Source: Arbacia lixula
Lineage: Eukaryota > Echinodermata > Echinoidea > Arbacioida > Arbaciidae
Reading direction: 5' to 3'
Assembly: GCA_963669155.1 (NCBI GenBank)
Contig: OZ022585.1
Coordinates: 11,542,649 to 11,606,648, forward strand
DNA length: 64,000 bases
The position numbers and the translations under genes were made by a program. The notes below the pieces were generated by a model that was given only the letters and a program-made list of their open reading frames with translations, was not told the DNA's origin and did not search any database. Every line of letters starts with the position of its first letter. Position 1 is the first letter of the stretch. Shown one piece after another: positions 43,426 through 55,500 of this stretch.

Positions 43426-45193
43426 ATGGGATAAGCATAATTCCGTTGGCTTCCATTTATAATCCTGACTGAAGTCAAGTTACATCTTTTAATTCTCTTA
43501 TTTCATCATTCAGCACAATCAAACACTTCATTTCTTGTTGTCTGATTAAAAACAAATTCATTTATCTTGTGAGGTCACAGGTTTCCATAAATGTGCTCCC
43601 TTCCCTATCATGCATCTAAATCAGCATTTATTTCTACTGCTCAGTTACCCCCCTCCCCATTAATCCTACTCACCCCTACTTGTCAAACATCTTCTTTAAA
43701 GTCAAGTAATAAGGCAGTATGTAAACACAAGCAGTGATATTTTCTTATTTTCAGTGTCACTTAATTTTCTGCCATCATCCTTTTTTAACCCAATGTGAAG
43801 AAATTTGCAGAACCATCTATCTGATGCAACAAGATTGCAGCTTGTTCCATGGAAAGCTTACATAGGTGAGCGTGGCCTGTATATAACATTCACTTACCTC
43901 ATCTATTCCATGGTGAATATAAAATGGAATTATTAAACATTACTGTACACTTTTTACATCAGCATCTATACTCTCATTTGTTTTATACAGTGTATATACG
44001 TATACAAATTTTGTTCAAATAAATGTCCTCTTCCTCTACGTTTTCATACATAATTGATGCACCTTTGATAACAAGTTCAAACTAATCTGCATTATCCTCT
44101 CCAATGCAATCAACAAACAAACACACAAACCCTGCAAAGTCTAGCTTAGTTTCTACAAATAATATAAATTCAAGCCCCTGGTAAGGGCATGAAGCATACT
44201 CAAGGAAGCATTTTGGTGGTGAAAATACGTTATGACATTCATGTTCACTCCTCCATGTTAATGATGAAGAAATTAAAATGCCAATTTTAGTTTATATTGT
44301 ATGATTCACGCACAGATATTTCCACAGATCGAGACCAACCCAAAGACGTTAGGGAGGTGTATAAGGTTGTGACCACATGAATGCATACATGATGGGTGCG
44401 ACTTGATCTGATAATCAGGTGAGCTCTGATTTTCGTTGGTGATCACTTTTTCCTGACATTCTTTATAATAATCCATTGCGAAAATCACAAGTTAATACTA
44501 CATTTTTTGCAATGGGAACAAGCAAAACATCACGTAATGGATTCAGTCTGCCTTGCCTACAAAATATATACACTGTACCACTTCATAAACAATCATGACA
44601 AACACATGCTTGCTTTAAAAACTTATTTGCACAGGCTAATCACATCAGTTGAAATGGAGAAGAGTTGCAATATTGCCACATCTGTAATATCACATTGAAA
44701 TAATGAAGGGCATATAGAAACCCCCTCAGATATCTGTGAACAAAAATACCTGTGTAGGCCTTGCAAAAAGAATATTCCATCAGTACATCAAAATAGAAAT
44801 GATATTGCTCATCAGGAAAGAAATACTGGCAACAATTTTGACATCGCATCCATGATTTTTCTGCACAGACTATTTCAGAGTCTATCAAATTTGAAGGCAT
44901 GTTGATATCATTAGGGTGAATTGTAAAAGCACACAAGTACATGCTATGCATTACCAGGTACTCATTACCTTCATATGATGACCCAGGAAATGCTGAATGA
45001 ACAATCTAAAATCAGTAGTAACTCAATCATATTTGGCTTTGTTTGCCGTTTGTCAAAATAGGGTAATATTGTTATTATGGTTCCTGCTTCACAAAATAAA
45101 CATCATTTAGGCACTTTCACAGGGAGCAGCCATGATAGATCGCAGCTGCTAATAATACATGTACCTTCACCCAGGACTCTTACCTTACCAAAG
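43426..45193. other. Flank downstream of RSK, no recognised feature
   Basis: AT-rich. May include RSK 3' UTR, but no cleavage site could be fixed. Confidence 0.3.
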
Positions 45194-45421
45194 TTAATTT
45201 CACTTGCATTGAACAACTAGTGTAAATTTCACTTGATATGAACAACCGATGTTAATTTCACTTGATAAGAACAACCAATGTTAATTTCACTTGCTTTGAA
45301 CAACCCAATGTAAATTTCACTTGCTTTGAACAACTAGTGTTAATTTCACTTGAAATGAACCATCAGTGTCAATTTCACTTGATGTGAACAACCAGTGTAG
45401 ATTTCACTTGGTATGGATACC
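45194..45421. repeat. 29-bp tandem repeat, about 8 units
   Basis: Unit TTAATTTCACTTGCTTTGAA plus CAACTAGTG, with substitutions; seven units keep a 29-30 bp period. Confidence 0.92.
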
Positions 45422-46417
45422 ATGATGGAACTTCTTTGGCAACAAATGATGTGTCAACTTATTCAATCGCAACAGACAATTTGTGTGCAATTACCGCACA
45501 GCACATGAGTGCGTGCAAGTCGGCCCTTTCAGCGCTAACAAGTCTGTATGCCCATGTGCACAACCAATCCTGGCAAGAGCTCTGCCTTCACCAGACGCAG
45601 ACATTTCCACTAATCGGTATCAAACATAGATTTTGGCAGCGGGGGAGCGGGCTATTTTTCAAGTTAGGTGACATGAAATGAACACATTCTGTATTAAACC
45701 CTACAAGGATACTATTTTTTTCACAAGGGCTCTTTTGTTATTTTGGGGGGCTCTTTCTTGCATGGCAGGGACAGGGGGGGGGGGGGGGGCGGGGGTGCAG
45801 TGAATTTGCCCTCAACCCAAATTTAATTTCTTAAATGCACCGTATGATGAAACCTAAATTCATTCTTTGCCAGATAAAATGCCACTCTACAGGATCTCTG
45901 TATATTAATGGTGCCAAAACTTGATCATAGCATGTGGAGAGTAAATTCCCAGGCAACAGAGTACCCAGAAGAGTCATTTGGAAATACAAAACAACCCTGT
46001 CAAAAAAAGCCATGTACATATTGTGTCATGGTGATATATCTAGGGTATGACATCTTGAGGTATTTTTTTTTCTATCAAATGTTGTGACATTGAAAGCAGT
46101 CAGTGGTAGCCTGGTTGTGATATCACTACCCAGATCATGGAGGTTCATATAGTTCAGATAGTTTCCTCCACTTTTATAACTTATTAATAAAGCAGACAAT
46201 CTTTTAAAGAGTACCAGTTCATTGTCTCTAGAGATAACAATGCCATCTGAAGAAGAGACAGGCTCTGCATGGTAAACTACTACTGTGATGTTATACTGTG
46301 GAAAGCTTTACCTAGACAGGACAATAGTTCTGAACTCTGAAAATGCTATATAAAGAAGGTTTAACTCTCAGAAGAGGAGGACGAAGAAGGAGAGGCAGAT
46401 GAGGAAAATGCTGCCCT
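45422..46417 (-). other. Probable RSK 3' UTR and flank
   Basis: Immediately 3' of the RSK stop. Contains a G-rich run (45773-45796). No open frame of interest. Confidence 0.35.
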
Positions 46418-46546
46418 CTATAGTGTGGTGGAGCTGAGCTTCTTGAGCTTGCGGCGCTGGGCGAGGTTGGAAGAAGTGACGGGTTCAAGCGGGCCCTGCT
46501 CTGCCTGGGCCTGGTTCAGAGCCTTGAATGTTGCCTTGACGGCCGA
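46418..46546 (-). CDS. RPS6KA: RSK last exon, ERK-docking tail
   Basis: Codes [20 protein letters not shown] then [22 protein letters not shown], stop [12 protein letters not shown] is the D-type docking motif. Confidence 0.96.
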   Translation of the reverse strand, partial: SAVKATFKALNQAQAEQGPLEPVTSSNLAQRRKLKKLSSTTL

Positions 46547-49500
46547 CTGTAGGGGGCAGCAGATACATTAAAAAAAACATTGCTCAGAAATATGGATACA
46601 ATAGAAAAAGTATGGTTAGAACATATGGGACAGATTTGGAAGCCAGTGCCACACAAACTTGACTAATGTTTACATATCAAAAATTAAAATGTTTCTCCAT
46701 TCTCAATAAATGTAATATGTGAGTTACAGGTATGTATCATAAACATTCAATTTATAGTAGTTGTGACAATTTGATGAGCATAATCATTTGGCAGCAATAG
46801 ATTGCAGTTATGCTGGGAAGTGTGATCACAATTGATGTAGAAATAAAGAAATGAGAGCAAGTTAAACAAAAAATTAACATTTGTGTAACAGACCAAGACC
46901 AACAGGAAAAGTGATTACTAGGTCTCTGCCGAACTTCGCTCAGGCCAGACAAAAATGATGCACATGACCTCATATCATTTGACCTTTTGACCCCTAGATG
47001 ACCTTTGACCCCATCATCCTCATGAAGACATATGTGGTATTACCCAAGGATCATTTGTAGCAAGTGTGACCACAATTAATGTAGAAATAAAGAAATGAGA
47101 GCAAGTTGTAACATTTGTGTAACAGACTAACAGGAAAAGTGATTACTAGGTCTCTGCTGAACTTTGTTCAGGTGAGACAAAAACTACATGCACATATTGA
47201 AACATATTTGCAAAGATAGCAAAGTGCCCAGGGAAAGTGATAATCAACATTTTTGTATTTATTTAAAGATAATCATAATTTGATGGTGAAAAGTGTTGTG
47301 TTGTATGTGACCATGTATATCATACAACATGCAAACAAACTGTACTGGATGGTAGATGGGACATATTATGAGACTGACTTTGACGAGGGATGATTCCGGG
47401 GCCTTGAGCTTGTGCTCAGAGAGATGATCGATGCGCTGGAACCAGGTGTACTGGAGGATCTGCTTAGTACTAGGTCTCTGGAATGGGTCCACATGCAGCA
47501 TCCGCGATATTAACTCCTGTCAAAGATAGCATTCACATAGAGAAATACACATGAATAAAGTGGAGAGGATAGCGTTTTTTTGCTCATCAGCTACGTATGA
47601 TTGCCTCAAAGTTACCATTTGTTTCTTGTATAGTATAACATGCGATACAATTGTCTTTGTGCATTCCTTCCCTGGACTTGGTTCATATCATCAAGAGCTG
47701 ATAGATCAATAGATCAATCGTACCAACCCATCTATTGATCCTACAATTGATATAAATCATAAATCCACATCACAAAGGAGTTACAGTGGAAATAAATCAT
47801 TAAGAAAATGGATATTGAAATTATTGATTGTAGCTTGTGTGAATTTATTGTAACTATTTGATTGATTGCAAAATTACACGATGGCGACCATTTGCCTCCC
47901 TGTCATACATGTACATGTATTTCATTTCCCTTCATCCCTACCTTGGCCTGGGGGTGTTTTAGCAAGCTGTCCATAAGATAAGAATGACTTTACGCACGAT
48001 CGGTGACCAGTTCTTGTGCTACATAAATATCTCATTCTCCCTTCATCCATACCTTGGCTTGGTCCGAGACGTTGTCCCAGTTGCCCCCGTCCATGCTCAG
48101 GTACTTGCCCTCCTGAATCCGGGCTAGGATCACCTTGCCATTATCCTCAGGTTTGTGGACAAACGGAGTGTATCTATAACACAGCAAAGGTTGAAGGCGA
48201 CAGTGAAATCTCAGCATTTTCATTCACACATACTGGGAGAACAGTGGAGCTCAATAAGCTGTTCTCATAATGTATTCACAACACTCTCCCTAAATCTGCA
48301 GTACAATCACACATATTGAGCGATTCAGTTGCAATGGGTGGAATACGCCAAACAAGAAAAAACAAGGTGGTTCGAGAACCACGAGTCTCGCCTGACTTCG
48401 CAATCAATAAACAGGGCTAAACTGTTTTTCAACTATTTAAAATGGTGCCTAGATAACCTTTGACCTCATCATCCTCAACACACATGTAGTATTACCCAAG
48501 GATCATTTAAATCAATTATCAACACAATTGATGCACAAATTAAAAAATGAGAGCAAGTTAAACAAAAACTTAAAGATTTTTGTAACAGACCAACAGACTA
48601 ACAGGAAAAGCGATTACTAGGTCTCTGCCAAACTTTGTTCAGGTAAGACAAAAAGACAAAAGAAGATGGGCATAAAATGTGCATACATATTGAAAGTGGT
48701 CTATTGGTAGAGGGATTTGTCTTTCATCGGCGAGGTCTTGGGTTTGAATCCCTAGTATCAATGAAATAACATGATGTGGGGAATACCAAATGTTCAGTCT
48801 AACCTAGCAATTATTCAAATTTGTTGCAAAGAAGCCAGCATTGTATGTCGTGATAGGACATTGAATGGAGTAAACAGTTTGTTGACCTACCCAGCCAGCA
48901 TGGTGTAGAGTATGACCCCCAAACTCCAGATATCACAGGCAGCATCATACCCTTGCTTCTTCAGCACCTAGGCAAAAGCAGTCACGACACAATTCCCATT
49001 AGTTTAAATGGTTGTTATTTTGCAACATTGGAATGTGTTGGGAAACATGGGAGTTTAATTTCTTATCATTATTCATCTTTTTCTTCTTCTTCCTCACTCT
49101 CTGCCTCTTCCTTCTTCTGCTTCTCCCTGTCCTCTGTCTTCACACTATCAATCTCTTCCTTTTTCTCCTCCTCATTCGTCTTCTTTGTGATTTCATTCTC
49201 TCTTGTTTACATTCCCTGTTCTTGTATCTCTTCAATGTTTTTTTTTTCTATTGTCTTCTTTTTTCATAATAGTTATCATTATAATCATGCGAACCAAATT
49301 TATTTCAGTTTCCATGGGTTGAATATACTCTGAATCTATTAGTTGTTGTTCGTCAGACAAACCTCAGACAAAAGAAAGACATGCATAAAATGTGCATTGC
49401 AAATGGTCTCAGGGTTCTTGCTAATTTATTTTATAGCAGGTAACTCATCATTCACAGGCGGTTACTTCCCAAAAAGCAGCGGGGTTCAGGGGCCGTTTCC

Positions 49501-52500
49501 CTTGAGGGGGGTTCGGGGGGCATAGCCACCCTGAAGCCCCTACAGTGTAGTTTTTGCAAAAATGGTAAGTTAAAACCTCATATTCTAGATAACCTTCATG
49601 TACAAGGCAATTACTTCTTTTAAATAAAGAACAAGACAACAAACAAGTTAAAAATGCCAGCTCATATGACCTTGGTGCTCAGATTTAATGTTCATGTACA
49701 AGGCAATTACTTCTTTTTTATTTATCATCCATTCTCAGATTTAATGTTCATGTACAAGGCAATTACTTCTTTTAAATAAAGGAACAGGGGCTATTCATAA
49801 TTTATAGGCGTGACTTTTTTTTTTTACCTATATAAAAGTCGGCAGTTTGTTCCTGACCCATGGACATTAGTAGCACTCATATTTAGCTCCATATTTCCCC
49901 CAAAATAATTGTTAGCAGTTTCTTTTTTACCATTAATAGTGCTAATATTTAGATCGGTATAATGGCAAAAATAAAAGTCAGGAGTTTGATTTTGACCCAC
50001 AGACATTAATAGCGCTAACATTGAACTCCATATTTCGCAACCAATAATTGTTAGCACTTTGTTTTTTACCCGTCAGACATGAATCCCGCTACTATTTAGT
50101 TCCGTATAATGGTTTAAAACGATGGTTGGGGGTTCGTTTCTTACCCGTCAGACATGAATCCCGCTACTATTTAGTACCGTAAAATGGTCAAAACGATGGT
50201 CGGGGGTTCGTTTCTTACCCGTCAGACATGAATCCCGCTAATATTTAGTTCCGTATAATGGTCAAAACGATTGACGGGGGTTCGTTTCTTACCCGTCAGA
50301 CATGAATCCCGCTGCTATTTAGTTCCATATAATGGTCAAAACGATGGTCATGGTCGTGGGCTCGTTTTTTACCCGTCAGACATGAATCCCGCTACTATTA
50401 AGTACCGTATAATGGTCAAAACGATGGTCGGGGGTTCGTTTCTTACCCGTCAGAAATGAATCCCGCTACTATTTAGTACCGTATAATGGTCAAAACGATG
50501 GACGGGGGTTCGTTTCTTACCCGTCAGACATGAATCCCGCTGCTATTTAGTTCCATATAATGGTCAAAACGATGGTCATGGTCGTGGGCTCGTTTTTTAC
50601 CCGTCAGACATGAATCTCGCTACTATTTAGTACCGTATAATGGTCAAAACGATGGTCGGGGGTTCGTTTCTTACCCGTCAGACATGAATCCCGCTGCTAT
50701 TTAGTTCCATATAATGGTCAAAACAATGGTCATGGTCGTGGGCTCGTTTTTTACCCGTCAGACATGAATCCCGCTACTATTTAGTACCGTATAATGGTCA
50801 AAACGATGGTCGGGGGTTCGTTTCTTACCCGTCAGAAATAAATCCCGCTACTATTTAGTACCGTATAATGGTCAAAACGATGGTCGGGGGTTCGTTTCTT
50901 ACCCGTCAGAAATAAATCCCGCTACTATTTAGTTCCGTATAATGGTCAAAACGATGGTCGGGGGTTCGTTTCTTACCCGTCAAACATGAATCCTGCTACT
51001 ATTTAGTACCGTATAATGGTCAAAACGATGGACGGGGGTTCGTTTCTTACCCGTCAGACATGAATCCCGCTACTATTTAGTACCGTATAATGGTCAAAAC
51101 GATGGACGGGGGTTCGTTTCTTACCCGTCAGACTCGAATCCCGCTGCTATTTAGTTCCATATAATGGTCAAAACGATGGTCATGGTCGGGGGTTCGTTTC
51201 TTACCTGTCAGACATGAATCCCGCTACTATTTAGTTCCGTATAATGGTCAAAATGATGGTCAGGGGTTCGTTTCTTACCCGTCACACATGAATCCTGCTA
51301 CTATTTAGTTCTGTATAATGGTCAAAACGATGGTCGGGGGTTCGTTACTTACTAAATAGATTCATGATTCATGTCTGACAAGTAAAAATGAACCCCCGAC
51401 CATCGTTTTGACCATTATACGGAACTAAATAGTAGCAAGATTCTATTTCTTGTCAAAACGATGGCGGAGGCATAAAAACAAAGTGCTAACAATTATTTTT
51501 GGCAAAATACGGAGTTCAATGTTAGCGCTATTAATGTCCGTGGGTCAAAATCAAACTCCCTACTATTATTTTTGCCAATATACCGATCTAAATATTAGCG
51601 CTATTAATGGTCGGTGGTTCGATTCTTACCCGTCAGACATGAATCCCGCTCCTATTCAGTTCCGTATAATGGTCAAAACTAACATCTGGGATTATTTTCT
51701 TACCCGTCAGACATGAATCCCGCCAATATTCAGTTCCGTATAATGGTCAAAACTAACATCTGGGATTATTTTCTTACCCGTCAGACATGAATCCCGCCAA
51801 TATTCAGTTCTGTATAATGGTCAGAACGAACATCTGGGATTATTTTCTTACCCGTCAGACATGAATCCCGGTAATGATAGTTCCCTATAATGGTAAAATT
51901 ATTATTTTTTTTAATGAGGCCACAGCCCGTTACGATGGGCGTTACAGCTGGAAAAAATAACAGGTTACCGGCTATTAACAAGAACCCCGCGGTCTATTGG
52001 TAAACATCTTCTCTTTATTTGATTTTCTTTCCCCCTAGTTTATTCCTCTTCTATTCCCTTTTCACAATCATCACTAATATACGCACTGGAGGGTGTTTCA
52101 CCAAGATGTTCTTAACCCTATCTAGCCCGGGGAGGGGGGCAAAAACAGCCCCCCCCCCTCGACATTTTTCGCAATAAATTTGTAACGCGAAAAGATCCCG
52201 CCGCGACGTTTCATGACTTTTTTCCTTCAAGTCTCACGCAATTTTTAAGACCAAATTTGCGACGCAGGGGTACACGGTTCCGAAGTTACGTAACATTTTG
52301 TACGTGCATGTCAGACCCAAAATTGCTCAAAAACATGATTTCATGTACAAATCCAATGCAAATTCTGTATCTAGCCAAAATTCATAAATGTATCATTATA
52401 TCTATTTTTACTGATGAAAAACAATAGATTTCATGTTATTTATGACTGAAATAGTGTTGCTAACAATTTCCATTGAAAAAACAATGAAAAACATAAAGTC

Positions 52501-55500
52501 GAAAAAACAAAGAAATACATAAGAAATACAAAAAACAATAAAATACATAAGAAAAACTTTGACATTGCCATTTTTTAAAATCCTTATTTGATAATAATCC
52601 TAAGAAGAGTGTCTGGACAGATATCTAGCAGTTTTGGGGCTATACTTAAAGATTTACAAACAAATCATGATTTTTATGCATTTAATTAGCATAATTAATT
52701 GATAAAAAATAAATTTGACTAATTTTGGTGCAATTGGCAATAGACCGTTTTCGTAATGTATGCAAAATGACGTCATTCATAGTTACTGTTGCTACCTCGG
52801 TCAAGCTTACCGCTCCTCGCCGCCTTGTCCGCATATCGTTGCGTGCGAATCTAGCGGGTCTCCCAAGGTTTTCGTTTTATTTTTAGTCTTATTTTACCTG
52901 AAAGAGCGGGGTTTTTTATGAGAGGGAATTCTGTGATATCGTCGCCATCGACAGGAACTCTGTCAAGCAGCTCCAGGATTTTTTTTGAAGGATAAGGGTG
53001 TTTCTACCACCGGGTATTCGAAGGGTCGGCTTTTTCAGCTAGCGAAAGCAGTAGTGCAGCGTGAACACACTTGCCTCGGACACGGACCTCGCCGGTCCGT
53101 CCCACAGCGTAGCGTAGAGCTTACGCTACGTGAAAATGCAAATATAATTCTCTAAAAAAATGAATGCAAACGTATATGGGAAGGAATAGTTTCACATACT
53201 TACATACAACTTACACCGTTCACCCATAATAAGGTATACTGTATTAAGTTGTGCAGTTACATGACGGGGTATGTCACTATGTGTTCATCAAACTGTTAGA
53301 TTGTTCGGCGGCTTTCTGTCGTTTGGGATGCGGGTCGATGGCTACTAGCTCTCTCTCGGGGAGCTGGCCGCACGGCTTTCGCTGTCTTACTTGTTTCGCG
53401 CTGCCAGACTGCGGTGCGGCAGCAGATCGGGTTGGGTGATCTGTTGTCGCGGCCGGCCATTCCCATAAAAAAATACACTGTACTTGGAGCAAATGTAGCT
53501 GTCTTTCCTGATTTTGACTGTTGTCAAGTCCTTTCTTCCACATGCCTTGATCCAGAGTTGGCACTTTTCGATTTTTTGTTTGTTTGTTTGTTTCGGGAAT
53601 GGAAGAAATCTTCACCTTGCATTTTAGGCCGTGCTGCAAATAACGAGAGCCCCATATGTGGCAGCAGTGGTTCACCGAGATTATCGCCGATTATTGCCTA
53701 ACTTTCCTTTAAAAAAAATAACTTTCCCCTGAGAAACTGAACTCCTGACAATCTTACTAATTGTTATATGCCAGCTGTGTAAATCTGATACATGTATTGT
53801 CCACAACGAGGTCTTAATTAGTTCAAAGAAAAAAGTGAATCGAGTGCATTGTATCCGCGACCCACGCATTGTGGGCGATAGTTCATAAGTCACGGCAGCG
53901 TACGCGGCTGCACGGCTATAGCTCGCCGCAGCAGTATCGGGGCAAGGGCCGAAACGGGCGCAAATGGAGACGTAGAAATCACTTTTTTGGACGAATTCAA
54001 CGGCAAAGAAGTTGTCTAGGGTTAGAGCTGGGTCAGAGTTAGGTTTAAAATTAGGTTTAGGGTACGGGTTAGGGTCAGGGTTAGGTTTAGGGTTCAAATT
54101 TATAAAATAAGTGCCAAAGTATGGATACACTTATGAACTAGCGCCGCATTGTGTACTTCGTATGCGTGCGGTACGGTACCGTGCAGACGACGGGCAGTGT
54201 TTGTTTGTCCGAGGTTGCGGCCGTGTGCAAAATTAAAGGTCTTGTGCATACATTACGAAAAAGGTCTATTGAATTGTGGAGATTACGGCATCAGTGACAT
54301 CCGTGCCAATTTTCGTCGCGATCGCGCGATCAACGGTCGAGATCTTAGGGGGGGGCTGTTTTTGCCCCCCCCCACCCCCCCCCCCCACCCCCCCCCCCCC
54401 CCCACCCCCCACCCCCCCCCCCCCACCCCCCATCCCCCCCCCCCTCGGCTATGCGATTTCAAAATAGCACGGGCTATATAGGGTTAAGCTATGAACAACT
54501 TTACGCATGACTGGTGACTCTTTCTAGTGCTAAATTAGATTCTCAATGATTTTTATTTCTATCAGCTACAGTTGACATCTGATCTTTATAAATTAAAATT
54601 CTCATTGCTAAGGAGTGTCTGAACACAAAGTTTATGACTTGTCAAATTTGATTAGGATTGTTGGAAATAAGCTCCCACTTTAAAACAGAAACAGATTGGA
54701 GTATCTCATTTAACACAAGAAAGGGTCACTTGTCGTTGTTCTTAGCTTACAAACAGCTTGGTTAAAAAAACCCTGGTTATTTTCACTAGTATCATCTAGA
54801 AGTAATGTCCCCTGAATTCTCACCTCTGGAGCTACAAAATTTGCGGTGTAGCAAGGGGTCATCAGCATGCCGTTATCGGCCCTCATCTGCTTGGCAAAGC
54901 CAAAGTCAGCTATTCGTAGCGATGTGGGGGAGCAGTTCTCGTCTGCGTACAGGATGTTGCTGGGCTTCAGATCCCTGTGAACAACCTACAAATCAATCAC
55001 AGTGAAATAAAAATTAATAAATACCATTGAAACTAGGGCAATTCGACTGCCACGCAGTCGATAAATATGCCTCCGCCTCTTTGCTAGCTCTATTTAGATT
55101 ATTTTCAGAAAATCTGTTTGTTTGGTTGGAAATGTTCCAGTTCCTATGTGAAATGATACCATTTATTCTGTTTTTCTATGTTTAGCGAAGTTTGGCAATG
55201 TTCATTTGACCTTTGACCTCTTACTTCTTTGACTTCCAATCTAACCAGTCTGTCTAAATCCATCCCTGTATCCTTGTGATTCTTGTACCATGTTTTCTTG
55301 AAATGCATAATTGGATTGGGATTTATTGTATAAAGTATCAATTCGGGGGCAATTTTCAGCAAATTCTGGCAAAGTTCATAAACCTTTGACCTCTGACCTT
55401 TCAGGAATTTTACCCAAACTTTCACCAGTCTACCTTCATGAAGTGACACATCTCTGTACCATGTTTGTTTAGATTGAATCATTAGATTTGGATTCAATGT

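Larger units (their letters stand above)
52116..54483. mobile_element. piggyBac-like non-autonomous element (copy B)
   Basis: Flanked by TTAA on both sides (52112-52115 and 54484-54487). Ends CCCTATCTAGCCCG and (inward) CCCTATATAGCCCG. Subterminal GGGGGGCAAAAACAGCCCCC and its inverse lie inside the ends. The interior matches copy A (25449-26354) up to 52739 and again from 54270, with another element inserted between. Confidence 0.75.
52089..54774. mobile_element. Palindromic MITE interrupted by a piggyBac-like element
   Basis: The left arm starts GGGTGTTTCACCAAGATGTT and stops at 52115. It resumes at 54488 (GCTATGAACAACTTTACGCA). The right arm ends CTTACAAACAGCTTGGTT near 54762. Both arms match the intact relative at 62861-63040. 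Confidence 0.65.

Noticed and set aside
48697-48765. Functional tRNA-Glu gene
   Set aside because: A and B box resemblance only; the acceptor stem does not pair properly.
50067-51350. CRISPR-like array
   Set aside because: Contiguous 75-bp satellite units, no spacers.
54017-54092. Chromosome-end telomere
   Set aside because: Too short and degenerate, and inside a transposon between RSK exons.
54149-54481. Pro/His-rich frames
   Set aside because: They read through C homopolymers of a transposon end.
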